Shown piece after piece: positions 35,001 to 42,968 of a stretch of DNA of 64,000 nt. The DNA is from Bradyrhizobium lablabi (GTDB taxonomy: Bacteria; Pseudomonadota; Alphaproteobacteria; Rhizobiales; Xanthobacteraceae), in the NCBI RefSeq assembly GCF_018129385.1, contig NZ_JAFCLN010000013.1:1-64000 (forward strand). Direction: 5' to 3'. How positions within the stretch are numbered: the first letter of the stretch is position 1; each line of letters begins with the position of its first letter. The notes under the pieces were generated by a model, which ran no database searches, had not been told where the DNA came from, and worked only from the letters and a program-made list of their open reading frames with translations. The position numbers and the translations under genes are program-made.

Positions 35001-35729
35001 CAGGCGGCCGAGCTGTTGCAGTACCAGGTCGACAAGCGCCTCGAAGGCGCGGCGCGCGCGCAAGTGGCCGCGCGTCTTGCCATGGTGTACCTGGCCCATC
35101 GCAAACCCGACCGCGCCATCGCCGCGCTGCGCTCGACCCGCATCGCCGACCTCTCCGGCGAATTGCGTCAGCAGCGCCTGCTGCTGGAGGCGCGCGCGCA
35201 AAGCGACGTCGGCCGCCACGATCTCGGCCTCGACATCATCTCGAACCTCTCGGGGCGTGAGGCGATCCGCCTGCGTTCGGACATCTACTGGGCCTCGCGC
35301 AAATGGCGGGAGTCGGCCGAGCAGATCGAACTCTATTATGCCGACCGCTGGCGCGACTTCAAACCGCTCAATCCGGTGGAGAAGGGCGACGTGATCCGCG
35401 CCGTGGTCGGCTATGCGCTCGCCGACGATGCGATCGGGCTGGCGCGCTTCCGGGAAAAATATGCGCCGCTGATGAGCGGCGAAGCCGACCGCTTTGCGTT
35501 CGAGACCGCGAGCACGCCGGGCGCGGTCACCAGCGCCGAATTCGCCCAGATCGCCAAGATGGCGGCCAGCGTCGATACGCTCGACGGTTTCCTGCGCGAG
35601 ATGAAGACACGCTTCCCCGATGCCACCGCGCGCGCCCCGCTGCCGCCGGAACTGGTCAGGGGGGAGCCGGTCCACACCGGTTCCTTGCCCGAGATCGTCG
35701 GGCTGAAGCAGGTAGCGCCCCGGCGCTAA
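32058..35729 (+). CDS. Large exported TPR-type protein of the flagellar operon
   Basis: The 1223-residue product has a hydrophobic signal sequence (about residues 35-53, ending APAYGQA). Residues 60-290 form two beta-rich AMIN-like units (TLSAAGGFARLTIRLAEDI; VRASVQPTFVRFVFEMPDGV); 295-400 are rich in Pro and Ala; 410-560 hold a third beta-rich unit; and 640-1190 consist of helical TPR-like repeats (LDLARFYMARGLYPEAKGVADLVL; MMARIYADTGRYNEALTAVRTATRLDPNS). A periplasmic scaffold is likely. It follows the MotE-like gene by 91 bases, so a motor role is inferred. ATG at 32085 is an alternative start. Confidence 0.8.
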   Translation: MVEAERPAGMALGAAAGFCSLGRALARIARGWPKRAACLAAGLTLLAAPAYGQADPVRGEATLSAAGGFARLTIRLAEDIDSQVTAAGSIIVIRFKRPVAIPVGRLSDAVPDYISSARADPDGGAIRLSLARKVTINTMTAGERVFVDFLPDNWNGPPPGLPQEVVRELSDRARAAERALRQQRADAEAKKRPPVRVRASVQPTFVRFVFEMPDGVGVSSVLNDQKLTLLFNAPLTFDLADAKVAAPPNVATINQKIEGATSTIEAELIGDVDVHSFREEKNYVVDVAFQSEKPQVGAPQAAAPAAPAPAAPVVPGVPVAPAPAPQAAAPADEVTPPTSETIAQQARIEIRPETAAKALPLPPPLASQLKETPAATEGSKPAPQPVPEPIAETQKPAASETSADAASGDKSASLVARRDADGLRLTISFAQATPAAMFRRADAVWLVFDSNKPLDVEPIRAKGGALIGDVNRLDLPQGQAIRVRLNRPQIPSLTGSDAGNEWTVTFADTMQAPPQPLMAIRNITDPALANVTVPLAKPGLMHRFIDPDAGDALMVVTAPLPIRGFIKRQDFVELSLLESIHGVAVHPNSDDVKAEIATDKILLGRPGGLTLSSADVAAERANLAVRPIFDISEWKANQAGNFLAREGELIRAAGMVAPDQRAQARLDLARFYMARGLYPEAKGVADLVLSEVKPGYEESAALMLRAVASLLIGRPEQALKDFANPVIGNNYDTQLWRALAAARQGKWAEAREKFKNVEFAIASLPVELQRIVLTEAMRASLEVKDYSGAARRRSDLDVVIVTPEMKPSIAILRGRLAEALGHDRDAQSDYRIAMRSSDRAAVSEGKLLDLVLRQKREEISQVDLLRDLETLSMTWRGGPIELRALEMMARIYADTGRYNEALTAVRTATRLDPNSEVSRQGQDMAAALFAQLFLSPKGEDLPPIEALGMFFEFRDLTPIGRRGDEMIRRLADRLVSVDLLDQAAELLQYQVDKRLEGAARAQVAARLAMVYLAHRKPDRAIAALRSTRIADLSGELRQQRLLLEARAQSDVGRHDLGLDIISNLSGREAIRLRSDIYWASRKWRESAEQIELYYADRWRDFKPLNPVEKGDVIRAVVGYALADDAIGLARFREKYAPLMSGEADRFAFETASTPGAVTSAEFAQIAKMAASVDTLDGFLREMKTRFPDATARAPLPPELVRGEPVHTGSLPEIVGLKQVAPRR

Positions 35730-35814
35730 TTGCCGCGCGGCGCTCCCCTCGACAGACGCGCACCAACACGGCAACCTGCGGTTCAATCAAACCGCCGGGG
35801 GGGACGCCGTCATC

Positions 35815-36051
35815 ATGAGCAAGCCTGTCAAGACCGAAGCCGAGCTGATTGAAATGGCGCGAGCCGAGCTCAAGGCCCACCTTGACTGTCCTGACGGCAT
35901 CAACATATCGGTGCTGCGCGACGGCGACGGTTGGGAGTTCCGCGCTCAGGCAGAGGAAGCGACGATCGCGAAACCCGGCTATCCCGAGTGCGTCTCGATG
36001 CTGGTGCAGATCGGGGATCATCTCAGCAAGCAGTATGATGTGAAGGGGTAG
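35815..36051 (+). CDS. Small hypothetical protein
   Basis: The 78-residue product is acidic and soluble, with a helical first third (EAELIEMARAELKAHLDC), a central strand pair (INISVLRDGDGWEFRAQAE) and a C-terminal helix. I do not recognise a family. It has an SD-like run of G about 12 bases before the ATG and normal codon use, and sits alone between the TPR gene and a repeat. Confidence 0.55.
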   Translation: MSKPVKTEAELIEMARAELKAHLDCPDGINISVLRDGDGWEFRAQAEEATIAKPGYPECVSMLVQIGDHLSKQYDVKG

Positions 36052-36091
36052 CGCGGCCACCGCCCTCCCGCGAAAGACACCACTCTCTCCG

Positions 36092-36179
36092 CGTCATTGC
36101 GAGGAGCGGAAGCGACGAAGCAATCCATTCTTTCCTTGGTGGGACGAAGATGGATTGCTTCGCTTTGCTCGCAATGACG
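36092..36179. repeat. CGTCATTGCGAG-type palindromic repeat, copy 1
   Basis: The left end CGTCATTGCGAG pairs with CTCGCAATGACG at the right, and GAAGCAATCCA pairs with TGGATTGCTTC inside. It sits just after the small hypothetical gene and before the end of the convergent efflux gene, so it can form a terminator-like hairpin for both. Confidence 0.88.
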
Positions 36180-36194
36180 GGGAGAGGAGGTGCG

Positions 36195-37721
36195 TCACGC
36201 CGCCCTGCGGCCTCGCACGAACAGCGCGAACACCAAAGCGAGGCCCGAGGCGACCGTGTACATCATGAAGGCGTTGAGGTAGCCGATCATGGTGGCCTGG
36301 CGGGTGATTTCCCTGGCGATCCTCGCAAGGCCTGTGACGCTGTCGAAGGTCCAGCCGCCGGTGACGCCCGGCATCGTCAGCGAGCGGTTATAGGGCGAGA
36401 TCATCTCGGTCATGCGGCTGTAGTTCGCCGCCGTGGTGCGCACGATCTCGGCGATCGACAGCGAGATGAAGAAACTCGATCCGATGTTGCGCAGGAGATG
36501 GAAGATCGCGGACGCTTCCGCGTAATGCCTTGCGTCCAGCGTGCCGAAGGCCACCGCCGTGATCGGCACCCAGACCACGCCGACCGCAAAGCCCTGGATG
36601 GCGCTGTTGGCGAGCAAAATCTCCATCGTCACGTTGAGGTCGAAGGTCAGCATCCAGATTCCGGCGGCGGTTTGCAGGCCGAAGCCGAACGCCATGCTGA
36701 GGCGCGGGTCGATCCGGCTCATGAAGCCGGCGGTCATGAAGCCGACCAGCATGCCGACGCCGCGGCATCCGATCACCTCGCCGACCAGCATGTCCGGAAA
36801 GCCGGCCTGCTGCTGGAGGAGAGGGGGGAGCAGCACCATCGGCGTAAAATTCAGCATGCCGTAGATCGTCACCAGCGCCAGCCCGATCGCATAGTTGCGG
36901 TCGCGCATCAGTTTCAGGTTCACGAACGGCTCGCGCGCGCCAAGGCTGTGCACGATGAAGATGTAGAAGGCGATGGCCGCGATCAGGCTCTCGATCACGA
37001 TCTCCGGTGAATCGAACCAGTCGAGCCGGACGCCGCGCGCCAGCACGAGCTGAACGGCCGCCAGCGCCGTGGCGAGCGCGATGAATCCGGTCCAGTCGAA
37101 ACGAACTCTTGTGAGCCGATTATCCGGCGGCAGCGTCAGCGCCATGCCGATGGTGGAAGCAATGCCGATCGGCACCAGCATGTAGAACGACCAGCGCCAG
37201 CTATACATCTCCGCGAGGTAGCCGCCGAACACCGGGCCGAAGGCGGGCGCAACCGCCACCGCCATGCCGAAGACCGACATCACCATCGTATGCTGCCGGC
37301 GCGGAAAGGTGTCGAACAGGATCGACTGTGACAGCGGCACGACCGGCGCGCCGGCGCCGCCCTGCAAAATGCGCCACAGCACCAGCATTTCCAGCGACTG
37401 CGCCATGCCGCACAGCATCGTCGCGGCGGTGAAGATCGCGATCGACCAGATCATGACGCGCTTGGTGCCGAAGCGTGACACCAGCCAGCCCGTCATCGGG
37501 GTGACGACGGCAGTCGCCAGGATGTTGAAGGTCATCACCCAGGCGATCTCGTCCTGGGTTGCCGACAGCGCGCCCTGCATCTGCGGCAGAATGGTTGACG
37601 TGGTGAGCAGCGCTGTCCCGTACAGCGAGGAGCCGAGCACCACCGTCGTCAGCGTCAGATAGCGCTGGGCCGGGGAGATCGCCGAGGGGTGCTCCTCAAC
37701 CGCTGTTGTCGTTGAACTCAA
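36195..37721 (-). CDS. MFS multidrug efflux transporter, DHA2/EmrB type
   Basis: The 508-residue product has about 14 membrane helices, as expected for DHA2 transporters. The motif-A-like segment GWLVSRFGTKRVMI follows helix 2, and helix 5 carries GPVFGGYLAE. Together with the divergent HlyD-type protein it would form a tripartite drug exporter. It is regulated presumably by the MarR-type protein encoded divergently; tandem operator-like repeats lie between them, 28 bases from this start codon. Confidence 0.92.
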   Translation of the reverse strand: MSSTTTAVEEHPSAISPAQRYLTLTTVVLGSSLYGTALLTTSTILPQMQGALSATQDEIAWVMTFNILATAVVTPMTGWLVSRFGTKRVMIWSIAIFTAATMLCGMAQSLEMLVLWRILQGGAGAPVVPLSQSILFDTFPRRQHTMVMSVFGMAVAVAPAFGPVFGGYLAEMYSWRWSFYMLVPIGIASTIGMALTLPPDNRLTRVRFDWTGFIALATALAAVQLVLARGVRLDWFDSPEIVIESLIAAIAFYIFIVHSLGAREPFVNLKLMRDRNYAIGLALVTIYGMLNFTPMVLLPPLLQQQAGFPDMLVGEVIGCRGVGMLVGFMTAGFMSRIDPRLSMAFGFGLQTAAGIWMLTFDLNVTMEILLANSAIQGFAVGVVWVPITAVAFGTLDARHYAEASAIFHLLRNIGSSFFISLSIAEIVRTTAANYSRMTEMISPYNRSLTMPGVTGGWTFDSVTGLARIAREITRQATMIGYLNAFMMYTVASGLALVFALFVRGRRAA

Positions 37722-37748
37722 GGCGATATCCCTTGATCGACGGGTAGA

Positions 37749-37790
37749 TAATAACCTAGCTTACCAATAATAATAACCTAGCTTACCAAT
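37749..37790. promoter_or_regulatory. Tandem 20-bp repeats, candidate MarR operators
   Basis: TAATAACCTAGCTTACCAAT occurs twice without mismatch (37749-37768 and 37771-37790), 22 bases apart, so on the same face of the helix. Each contains an imperfect dyad TAAcCTAGcTTA. The pair lies between the divergent efflux and MarR-type genes. Confidence 0.75.
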
Positions 37791-37812
37791 CGGGCCGGAA
37801 ACAACCGGGGCC

Positions 37813-38331
37813 ATGCCCAATACCGAAGAATATATTGGCGTCGTAATTTCAGATGTGGCGCGGCTGCTGCGCACGGCGTTCGACCGCCGCGTCCGCCGTC
37901 TCGGCATCACGCGCGCGCAATGGCTGGTGCTGACCCGTCTGCACCGCCGCCCGGGCGCTTCGCTTTCCGAACTCGCCGAAATGATGGAAGTGGAAAAAGC
38001 GACCGCCGGGCGCATGATCGACCGGCTGGTCGCCAATGGCTGGGTCGAGCGCCGCACCGCGCGCGATGATCGCCGCGTCAAGCGGGTCTACCTGACGGCG
38101 GACGCCGAGCGGGTGCACAAGCGCATCTGGCGCGTGGCGGAAGAGACGGTCGATGCGGCGCTGGGCGATCTTGCTGCACGGGAGCGCAAGCAACTGATGG
38201 CTTTGCTGCAACGCATCAAGACGACCCTGGTGTCGGGCGATGGTATCGACGCTGCGGCAAGCCAGAAGCGCGCCCTGAACGGGCCGAGCCGGCACAACGG
38301 CAAGGCGCATAACGGCAGGGCCGCGCCATGA
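37813..38331 (+). CDS. MarR-family transcriptional regulator
   Basis: The 172-residue product is a MarR winged-helix protein: FDRRVRRLGITRAQWLVLTRLHRRPGASLSELAEMMEVEKATAGRMIDRLVANGWVERRTARDDRRVKRVYLT in character, with the DR wing. The last 25 residues are a loose tail. It probably represses the efflux genes on both sides until a drug or phenolic compound binds. The stop overlaps the HlyD-type start by four bases. The first codon is 22 bases from the tandem repeats. Confidence 0.92.
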   Translation: MPNTEEYIGVVISDVARLLRTAFDRRVRRLGITRAQWLVLTRLHRRPGASLSELAEMMEVEKATAGRMIDRLVANGWVERRTARDDRRVKRVYLTADAERVHKRIWRVAEETVDAALGDLAARERKQLMALLQRIKTTLVSGDGIDAAASQKRALNGPSRHNGKAHNGRAAP

Positions 38332-39404
38332 GCAAGCGGATGCAGCGGCTGGCGCTGATCGGCGTGCCCGTGCTGGTCGTTGTGGGCGCGCTGTTGTTCT
38401 GGCTGTCGGGCGGCCGCCACATCTCGACCGAAAACGCCTTCGTGAAGGCTGACATCGCCCAGATCGCCAGCGAAGTGCCGGGACGTATCATGGAGCTCAA
38501 TATCCGGGATCATTCGGCCGTCACCGCGGGCGACGTGCTGGTACGGCTTGATCCGGCGACCTATCGGCTCGCACTGGCGAAAGCGGAAGCCGAGGTCGAT
38601 TCCGCGCGTTCCTCGGTCGAGATGGTCAAGGCGAATTTGCGCGAGGTGAGGGCCGAAGCAAAGGAAGCCGAGAACAAGCTGGAATATCTGCGGACCCAGG
38701 CAAGGCGCCAGCGCGAATTGTCAGGGCGCGGTGTGGCCTCGGTCGCAAGGCTGGAGCAGGTCACCAGCGAAGAGCAGGAAGGCGAGGACAAGCTTGCCGT
38801 CCTGCACCAGCGCATCGCACGCATGGAGGCCGCGCTTGGCGGAAAGCCCGACCGGCCGACGGATGCGTTCGCGGCCGTGCGCGAAAAGATCGCGGTGCGC
38901 GACCGCGCCGCGCTCGATCTCGCCTACACCGAGATCAAGGCGCCGAAGTCGGGCGTCGTGGTGAATTTCAAGTTGCAGCTCGGCGAGCAGGTCAAGCCGC
39001 AGACGCCGCTGTTCGCCTTGGTGACCGACCGGCGGCCGTGGCTGGAGGCCAATTTCAAGGAGACCGAGCTCACGCATGTGACCGTGGGCCAGAAGGCAAA
39101 GGTCGTGCTCGACATGCATCCTGACATCACCTGGGATGCCGAGGTCGAGAGCATCAGCCCAGCCACCGGCGCCGAGTTCGCGGTGCTGCCGCCGCAGAAC
39201 GCTTCCGGCAATTGGGTGAAAATCGTGCAGCGCCTGCCGGTGCGGCTACGGCTGATCGAGCAGCCGGGCGAGCCGCCCTTGCGCGCCGGCATGACCGCCT
39301 ATGTCAGCATCGACACAAGGCGCACGCGGCAGCTATCGAGCCTGTTCGGCGGCGGGCCGGCAGTCGCTGCAAACCCGGCGCCCGACGCTGCGAAGGTGAA
39401 GTAA
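38328..39404 (+). CDS. HlyD/EmrA-type periplasmic adaptor protein
   Basis: The 358-residue product has one N-terminal membrane helix (LALIGVPVLVVVGALLFWL), a biotinyl-lipoyl-like half (ITVKADIAQIASEVPGRI region), a coiled-coil hairpin (about residues 85-165), and a beta-barrel part with the EmrA-like GAEFAVLPPQNASGNWVKIVQRLPVRL segment, which is diagnostic of the EmrA group. It connects an MFS pump to an outer membrane channel. No outer membrane channel gene is nearby. Confidence 0.93.
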   Translation: MSKRMQRLALIGVPVLVVVGALLFWLSGGRHISTENAFVKADIAQIASEVPGRIMELNIRDHSAVTAGDVLVRLDPATYRLALAKAEAEVDSARSSVEMVKANLREVRAEAKEAENKLEYLRTQARRQRELSGRGVASVARLEQVTSEEQEGEDKLAVLHQRIARMEAALGGKPDRPTDAFAAVREKIAVRDRAALDLAYTEIKAPKSGVVVNFKLQLGEQVKPQTPLFALVTDRRPWLEANFKETELTHVTVGQKAKVVLDMHPDITWDAEVESISPATGAEFAVLPPQNASGNWVKIVQRLPVRLRLIEQPGEPPLRAGMTAYVSIDTRRTRQLSSLFGGGPAVAANPAPDAAKVK

Positions 39405-39417
39405 GAGGACTAACGTC

Positions 39418-39579
39418 CTCCTCCGTCATTGCGAGCCAACGGGTCGCGCGAACGCGCGCCCGATGACAGGCTCCGCGAAGCAATCCAGCTTTGCTGCAAC
39501 AAGGAAGCTGGATTGCTTCGTCGCTCCAGCGCAAAATTGCTTCGCAATTTTGTCGCGGGCTCCTCGCAATGACGGAGGA
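39418..39579. repeat. CGTCATTGCGAG-type palindromic repeat, copy 2 (longer)
   Basis: The ends CTCCGTCATTGCGAG and CTCGCAATGACGGAG pair, and GAAGCAATCCAGCTT pairs with AAGCTGGATTGCTTC inside; an extra internal hairpin CAAAATTGC/GCAATTTTG is present relative to copy 1. It lies between convergent genes (emrA-like and the ABC ATPase) and probably ends both transcripts. Confidence 0.88.
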
Positions 39580-39597
39580 GAGCACGGTGCCACCCGG

Positions 39598-40698
39598 TCA
39601 CGCCGAAATCGGCAGCTCGGTCTCCGGATCGAAGAAGTGCAGGCGGCCCGGCTGGACCGACAGGCGCACCTGATCGCCGCGCGCGATCTTCGTTTCCGCC
39701 GGCACGCGCGCGGCCGTGATGCTGGTATTGCCGACCAGCGTCTCGAGCAGGATTTCCGAGCCGAGCTGTTCGACGACTTCGACACCGGCATCGAATCCCA
39801 TGCCCGGGGCGCCGTCGCCGAGCATCAGATGCTCTGGCCGCACGCCCATGATGACGCGGTCGCCGTTGCGTACGGCGAGGGCGCGCGCGTTGGCGTCGCT
39901 CACCGTCAGTTTTATTCCCCAGGCCTCGACCGATGTCACGCCGGATGGGCTCACGGCGACGGCAACATCGATGAAATTCATGGCGGGCGCGCCGATGAAC
40001 CCGGCGACGAACTTGTTGGCGGGTTTTCCGTAGACCTGCAGCGGCGTGCCGATCTGCTGGATGCGGCCGTCGCGCATGATCACGACACGGTCGCCCAAGG
40101 TCATGGCCTCGACCTGGTCATGCGTGACGAACACCGAAGTGGTCGGGATTTCCGCATGCAGCCGCTTGATCTCGATGCGCATCTGCGCGCGCAGCTTGGC
40201 ATCGAGGTTCGACAGCGGCTCGTCGAACAGGAATACCTGCGGATTGCGCACGATGCAGCGGCCGAGCGCGACGCGCTGCTGCTGGCCGCCCGAGAGTTGC
40301 TTCGGCTTGCGCTGCAGCAGCTCGTGCAGGCCGAGCATGCCGGCGGCGCGGTCGATCGCCGCCCTGATGTCGGCTTCCGGCGTCTTCTTGTTGCGCAGGC
40401 CGAAGGCGAGATTGTCGTAGACGGAGAGGTGCTGATAGAGCGCGTAGTTCTGGAACACCATCGCCACGTCGCGGTCGCGCGGCGGCAGGTGGTTCACGAT
40501 CCTGCCGCCGATCCGGATGTCGCCGCTGGAGATATCCTCCAGCCCCGCGATCATCCGCAGCGTCGTCGATTTTCCGCAGCCGGACGGGCCGACCAGGGCC
40601 ACGAATTCCTTGTCGGCAATCGCAAGATCGACGTCTTTGACGGCGTGGTACACCGACCCGTAATGCTTGTTGAGTTTCTCAAGCGTGATCGCAGCCAT
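39598..40698 (-). CDS. ABC importer ATP-binding protein, UgpC/MalK type
   Basis: The 366-residue product has Walker A GPSGCGKST, the Q-loop, signature LSGGQQQRVALGRC, Walker B VFLFDEPLSNLD and the switch histidine in VFVTHDQVEAM, then a C-terminal regulatory domain of the MalK/UgpC kind (about 240-366). It powers uptake of a sugar or polyol by the two permeases encoded upstream. It is the last gene of the operon and lies behind a terminator-like hairpin that could lower its expression relative to the binding protein. Confidence 0.95.
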   Translation of the reverse strand: MAAITLEKLNKHYGSVYHAVKDVDLAIADKEFVALVGPSGCGKSTTLRMIAGLEDISSGDIRIGGRIVNHLPPRDRDVAMVFQNYALYQHLSVYDNLAFGLRNKKTPEADIRAAIDRAAGMLGLHELLQRKPKQLSGGQQQRVALGRCIVRNPQVFLFDEPLSNLDAKLRAQMRIEIKRLHAEIPTTSVFVTHDQVEAMTLGDRVVIMRDGRIQQIGTPLQVYGKPANKFVAGFIGAPAMNFIDVAVAVSPSGVTSVEAWGIKLTVSDANARALAVRNGDRVIMGVRPEHLMLGDGAPGMGFDAGVEVVEQLGSEILLETLVGNTSITAARVPAETKIARGDQVRLSVQPGRLHFFDPETELPISA

Positions 40699-40732
40699 GT
40701 CCCCGCCGTCACTGAACTGTCGACTCGAAAGA

Positions 40733-40763
40733 AAAGCCCGCCACGGCGCGTGCGGCGGGCTTT
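40733..40763 (-). terminator. Hairpin between binding-protein and ATPase genes
   Basis: AAAGCCCGCC pairs perfectly with GGCGGGCTTT, loop of 11 bases, and on the minus strand the stem is followed by TTTCTTT. It lies nine bases after the binding-protein stop and 35 before the ATPase start. Confidence 0.8.
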
Positions 40764-40771
40764 CGTTATTA

Positions 40772-42058
40772 TTATTGCGCGGCCTTGCTGACCAGCGGCG
40801 CGCCCTCGGCCAGCACCTTCGGAATATCCTCGCGCTTGCCGGTGACGGCCTTGGTGACGGTGTCGTTGAAGGCCTTGTGCACGGCGGGCCATTGCGGGAA
40901 GTAATAGGCGCCGCGCACCTTGTCGGGTGAATCGAGCACCGCTTCCTTCAGCAGCTTCATGAACGGATCCTGTTCGGCGATCTTCGGCCAGAACTGCGTA
41001 TTGGGCGGCGGCGCACCCGTCGCCTTGAACATCTTCACCTGGCCTTCCTCATCCAGCATCATCGCATTCAGCATCTGCTTGGCGAGCTTCTTGCGCTCCT
41101 CCGGGATGGACTTCGGAATCGCCCAGCCCCAGATATCGTCCCAGCCGAACGGCTTTGTGCGGTTGGGGCCGAGCGGGAAACGCGCCGCAGCAATCTTGCC
41201 GGCGACCTTCGACTTGTTGGGATCGTTGAACTGGCCCCACCACAGCGTGTCGGCGACGGTGAAGGCGGCATCGCCCGCCATGAAGATGGCGTTGGCCTCG
41301 TTGCGGTCATAGGCGGGCATGCCGCGCGGCGCGATCTTGTGGGTGTTGATCGCGTCCCACCAGTATTCGACCGTCTGCTGCATGCAGGGATCGGTCATGC
41401 CGGACTTCCAGCCGGCAGCCGCGAGCTTGGCATTGTCGCGCTCGTAGAAGGGCTGTAGCACGTCGCAATTGTTGCCCCACATCGACCAGAACCAGCTGAA
41501 CCAGGAATGGTTCATCGACATGCCGCCGACATAGCCGAACTTCACCTTGCCGTCGGCCTGCAGCTTCTTGCTGACGGTCACGAGCTGTTCCAGCGTCTTC
41601 GGCACTTCCTCCGGCTTTACGAGGTCGGAGCGGTAGAAGAACACGCTGAAGGTCTGGCCCATCGGCACGACGGTGTTCTTGCCGTCCTTGTTGCCGAACA
41701 CGATCTTGTCCATGCCCCACTTCTCGGCGAACTTGTTGGCATCGACGTCGTCGGTCGGCTCCAGCAGATGCGCCCAGGTCTGGCCCCAGTCGTCATTGTG
41801 CCAGATCACGTCGTACTGGTCGGAGTTGGAGGTCAGCGAGGCCGTCATCTTCTCGACATAGACGCCGTAGGAGTTCGGCACCTTGACGATCTTGACGCCG
41901 TTCTTGGCGCCCCAGGCCTCGAACATTGCGATCGAGGCATCCTGGATCGGGCTCGGCTGGTAGCCGATCCGCAATTCCTTCACCTGCGCCTGGGCTGTGG
42001 TGATCGTCATCGCGGCCGCCGCCGCTATCGCCCATCTTGCCATTCCCTGCATTGGCAC
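40772..42058 (-). CDS. ABC importer substrate-binding protein, family 1
   Basis: The 428-residue product has a Sec signal peptide (to about TTAQAQ) and the layout of family 1 sugar-binding proteins: KELRIGYQPSPIQDASIAMFEAW, YDVIWHNDDWG, and FSVFFYRSDLV. It captures the substrate in the periplasm. The substrate is not readable; the operon type (MalFG plus UgpC-like ATPase) suggests an oligosaccharide or polyol. It is the third gene in order permease-permease-binding protein-ATPase. Confidence 0.92.
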   Translation of the reverse strand: MPMQGMARWAIAAAAAMTITTAQAQVKELRIGYQPSPIQDASIAMFEAWGAKNGVKIVKVPNSYGVYVEKMTASLTSNSDQYDVIWHNDDWGQTWAHLLEPTDDVDANKFAEKWGMDKIVFGNKDGKNTVVPMGQTFSVFFYRSDLVKPEEVPKTLEQLVTVSKKLQADGKVKFGYVGGMSMNHSWFSWFWSMWGNNCDVLQPFYERDNAKLAAAGWKSGMTDPCMQQTVEYWWDAINTHKIAPRGMPAYDRNEANAIFMAGDAAFTVADTLWWGQFNDPNKSKVAGKIAAARFPLGPNRTKPFGWDDIWGWAIPKSIPEERKKLAKQMLNAMMLDEEGQVKMFKATGAPPPNTQFWPKIAEQDPFMKLLKEAVLDSPDKVRGAYYFPQWPAVHKAFNDTVTKAVTGKREDIPKVLAEGAPLVSKAAQ

Positions 42059-42104
42059 TTCCTCCTCGTTATTGTCGTTGTGTTGTTACTTCCGCTTCGT
42101 CTTC

Positions 42105-42134
42105 TCTCTTGGTTAGATATCTCTTGGTTAGATA
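42105..42134. repeat. Perfect 15-bp tandem duplication at the permease stop codon
   Basis: TCTCTTGGTTAGATA occurs twice back to back. The copies cover the stop codon of the permease gene, and the unit is five codons long, so a second in-frame stop lies 15 bases beyond the first. Confidence 0.85.
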
Positions 42135-42964
42135 CGCAAACCCTGGATCACATATTTCTGCCCGAACAGCGCGATCAGGAAGGCCGGCAGCAGCGCCATC
42201 ACGGCGGTCGCCGCCATCAGGTTCCAGTGCAGCCCCATTTCCGTGACGAACTGCGCCATCACCACCGTGATCACGGGCACGCGGTTGCCGGTCAGGATCA
42301 GCGCGAACAGGAATTCGTTCCAGGTGAACAGCCAGCACAGCACCGCAAGCGCCGAGATCGCGGGCAGGGCGGAGGGGATGGCGACGCGGATGAAGGCGCC
42401 CCAGCGGCTACAGCCGTCGATCATCGCGGCATATTCCATCGAAGGATCGATGCCGTCGAAAAAGCCCTTCATCAGCCAGGAGAAGAAGCAGATGTGCACG
42501 GCGATATGGGGCAACAGCAGCCCGACATAGGTGTCGTAGATGCCCCAGCTCTGCACCACGAAGTAGAGCGGCAGCACCCAGGAGATGTAGGGCACGCAGC
42601 GGAAGATGTAGATGGTGCCGAACCACATCCGCGAGGCGGGCCCGGTGAAGCGCGACAGCATGTAGCCGCTCGACACCGTCACCAGCAGCGAGAAGATGGT
42701 TGCCAGCGTCGAGATGACGGCGCTGTTGATGAAGGCTTCGACGATGCGCTCCTGGCTCAACACTTCCTTGAAATTGCCAAGGGTGAATTCGGTACCGCGA
42801 TGGACGTAATAAACGCCGGATTCCGGCCGCAGCGAGGTCAGGATCAGCCACAGCACCGGGAAGGCGAACGCAAAGCAGATGAAGGTGAGCGCGAGCGCAA
42901 AGAATGTCTTGCGGCTCCAGTTCGGCAGGCCGGGCAGGAATTGCGGGCGGGTCACCATCGGCAT
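42128..42964 (-). CDS. ABC importer permease, MalG type
   Basis: The 278-residue product has six membrane helices and the EAA loop (EYAAMIDGCSRWGAFIRVAIPSALPAIS) that contacts the ATPase. The N-terminal helix and the periplasmic segment YYVHRGTEFTLGNFKEVL are typical of MalG-type subunits. It is four bases downstream of the MalF-type gene and ends within a short tandem duplication. Confidence 0.93.
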   Translation of the reverse strand: MPMVTRPQFLPGLPNWSRKTFFALALTFICFAFAFPVLWLILTSLRPESGVYYVHRGTEFTLGNFKEVLSQERIVEAFINSAVISTLATIFSLLVTVSSGYMLSRFTGPASRMWFGTIYIFRCVPYISWVLPLYFVVQSWGIYDTYVGLLLPHIAVHICFFSWLMKGFFDGIDPSMEYAAMIDGCSRWGAFIRVAIPSALPAISALAVLCWLFTWNEFLFALILTGNRVPVITVVMAQFVTEMGLHWNLMAATAVMALLPAFLIALFGQKYVIQGLRI

Positions 42965-42968
42965 GGCG

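Noticed and set aside
33192..35786. 864-codon frame opposite the TPR protein gene
   Set aside because: Composition is that of an antisense shadow, with no recognisable domain, and the plus-strand frame has signal peptide, TPR repeats and operon context.
36092..39579. Possible CRISPR array from the CGTCATTGCGAG repeats
   Set aside because: Only two copies 3 kb apart, long palindromes and no regular spacers; these are dispersed intergenic repeats.
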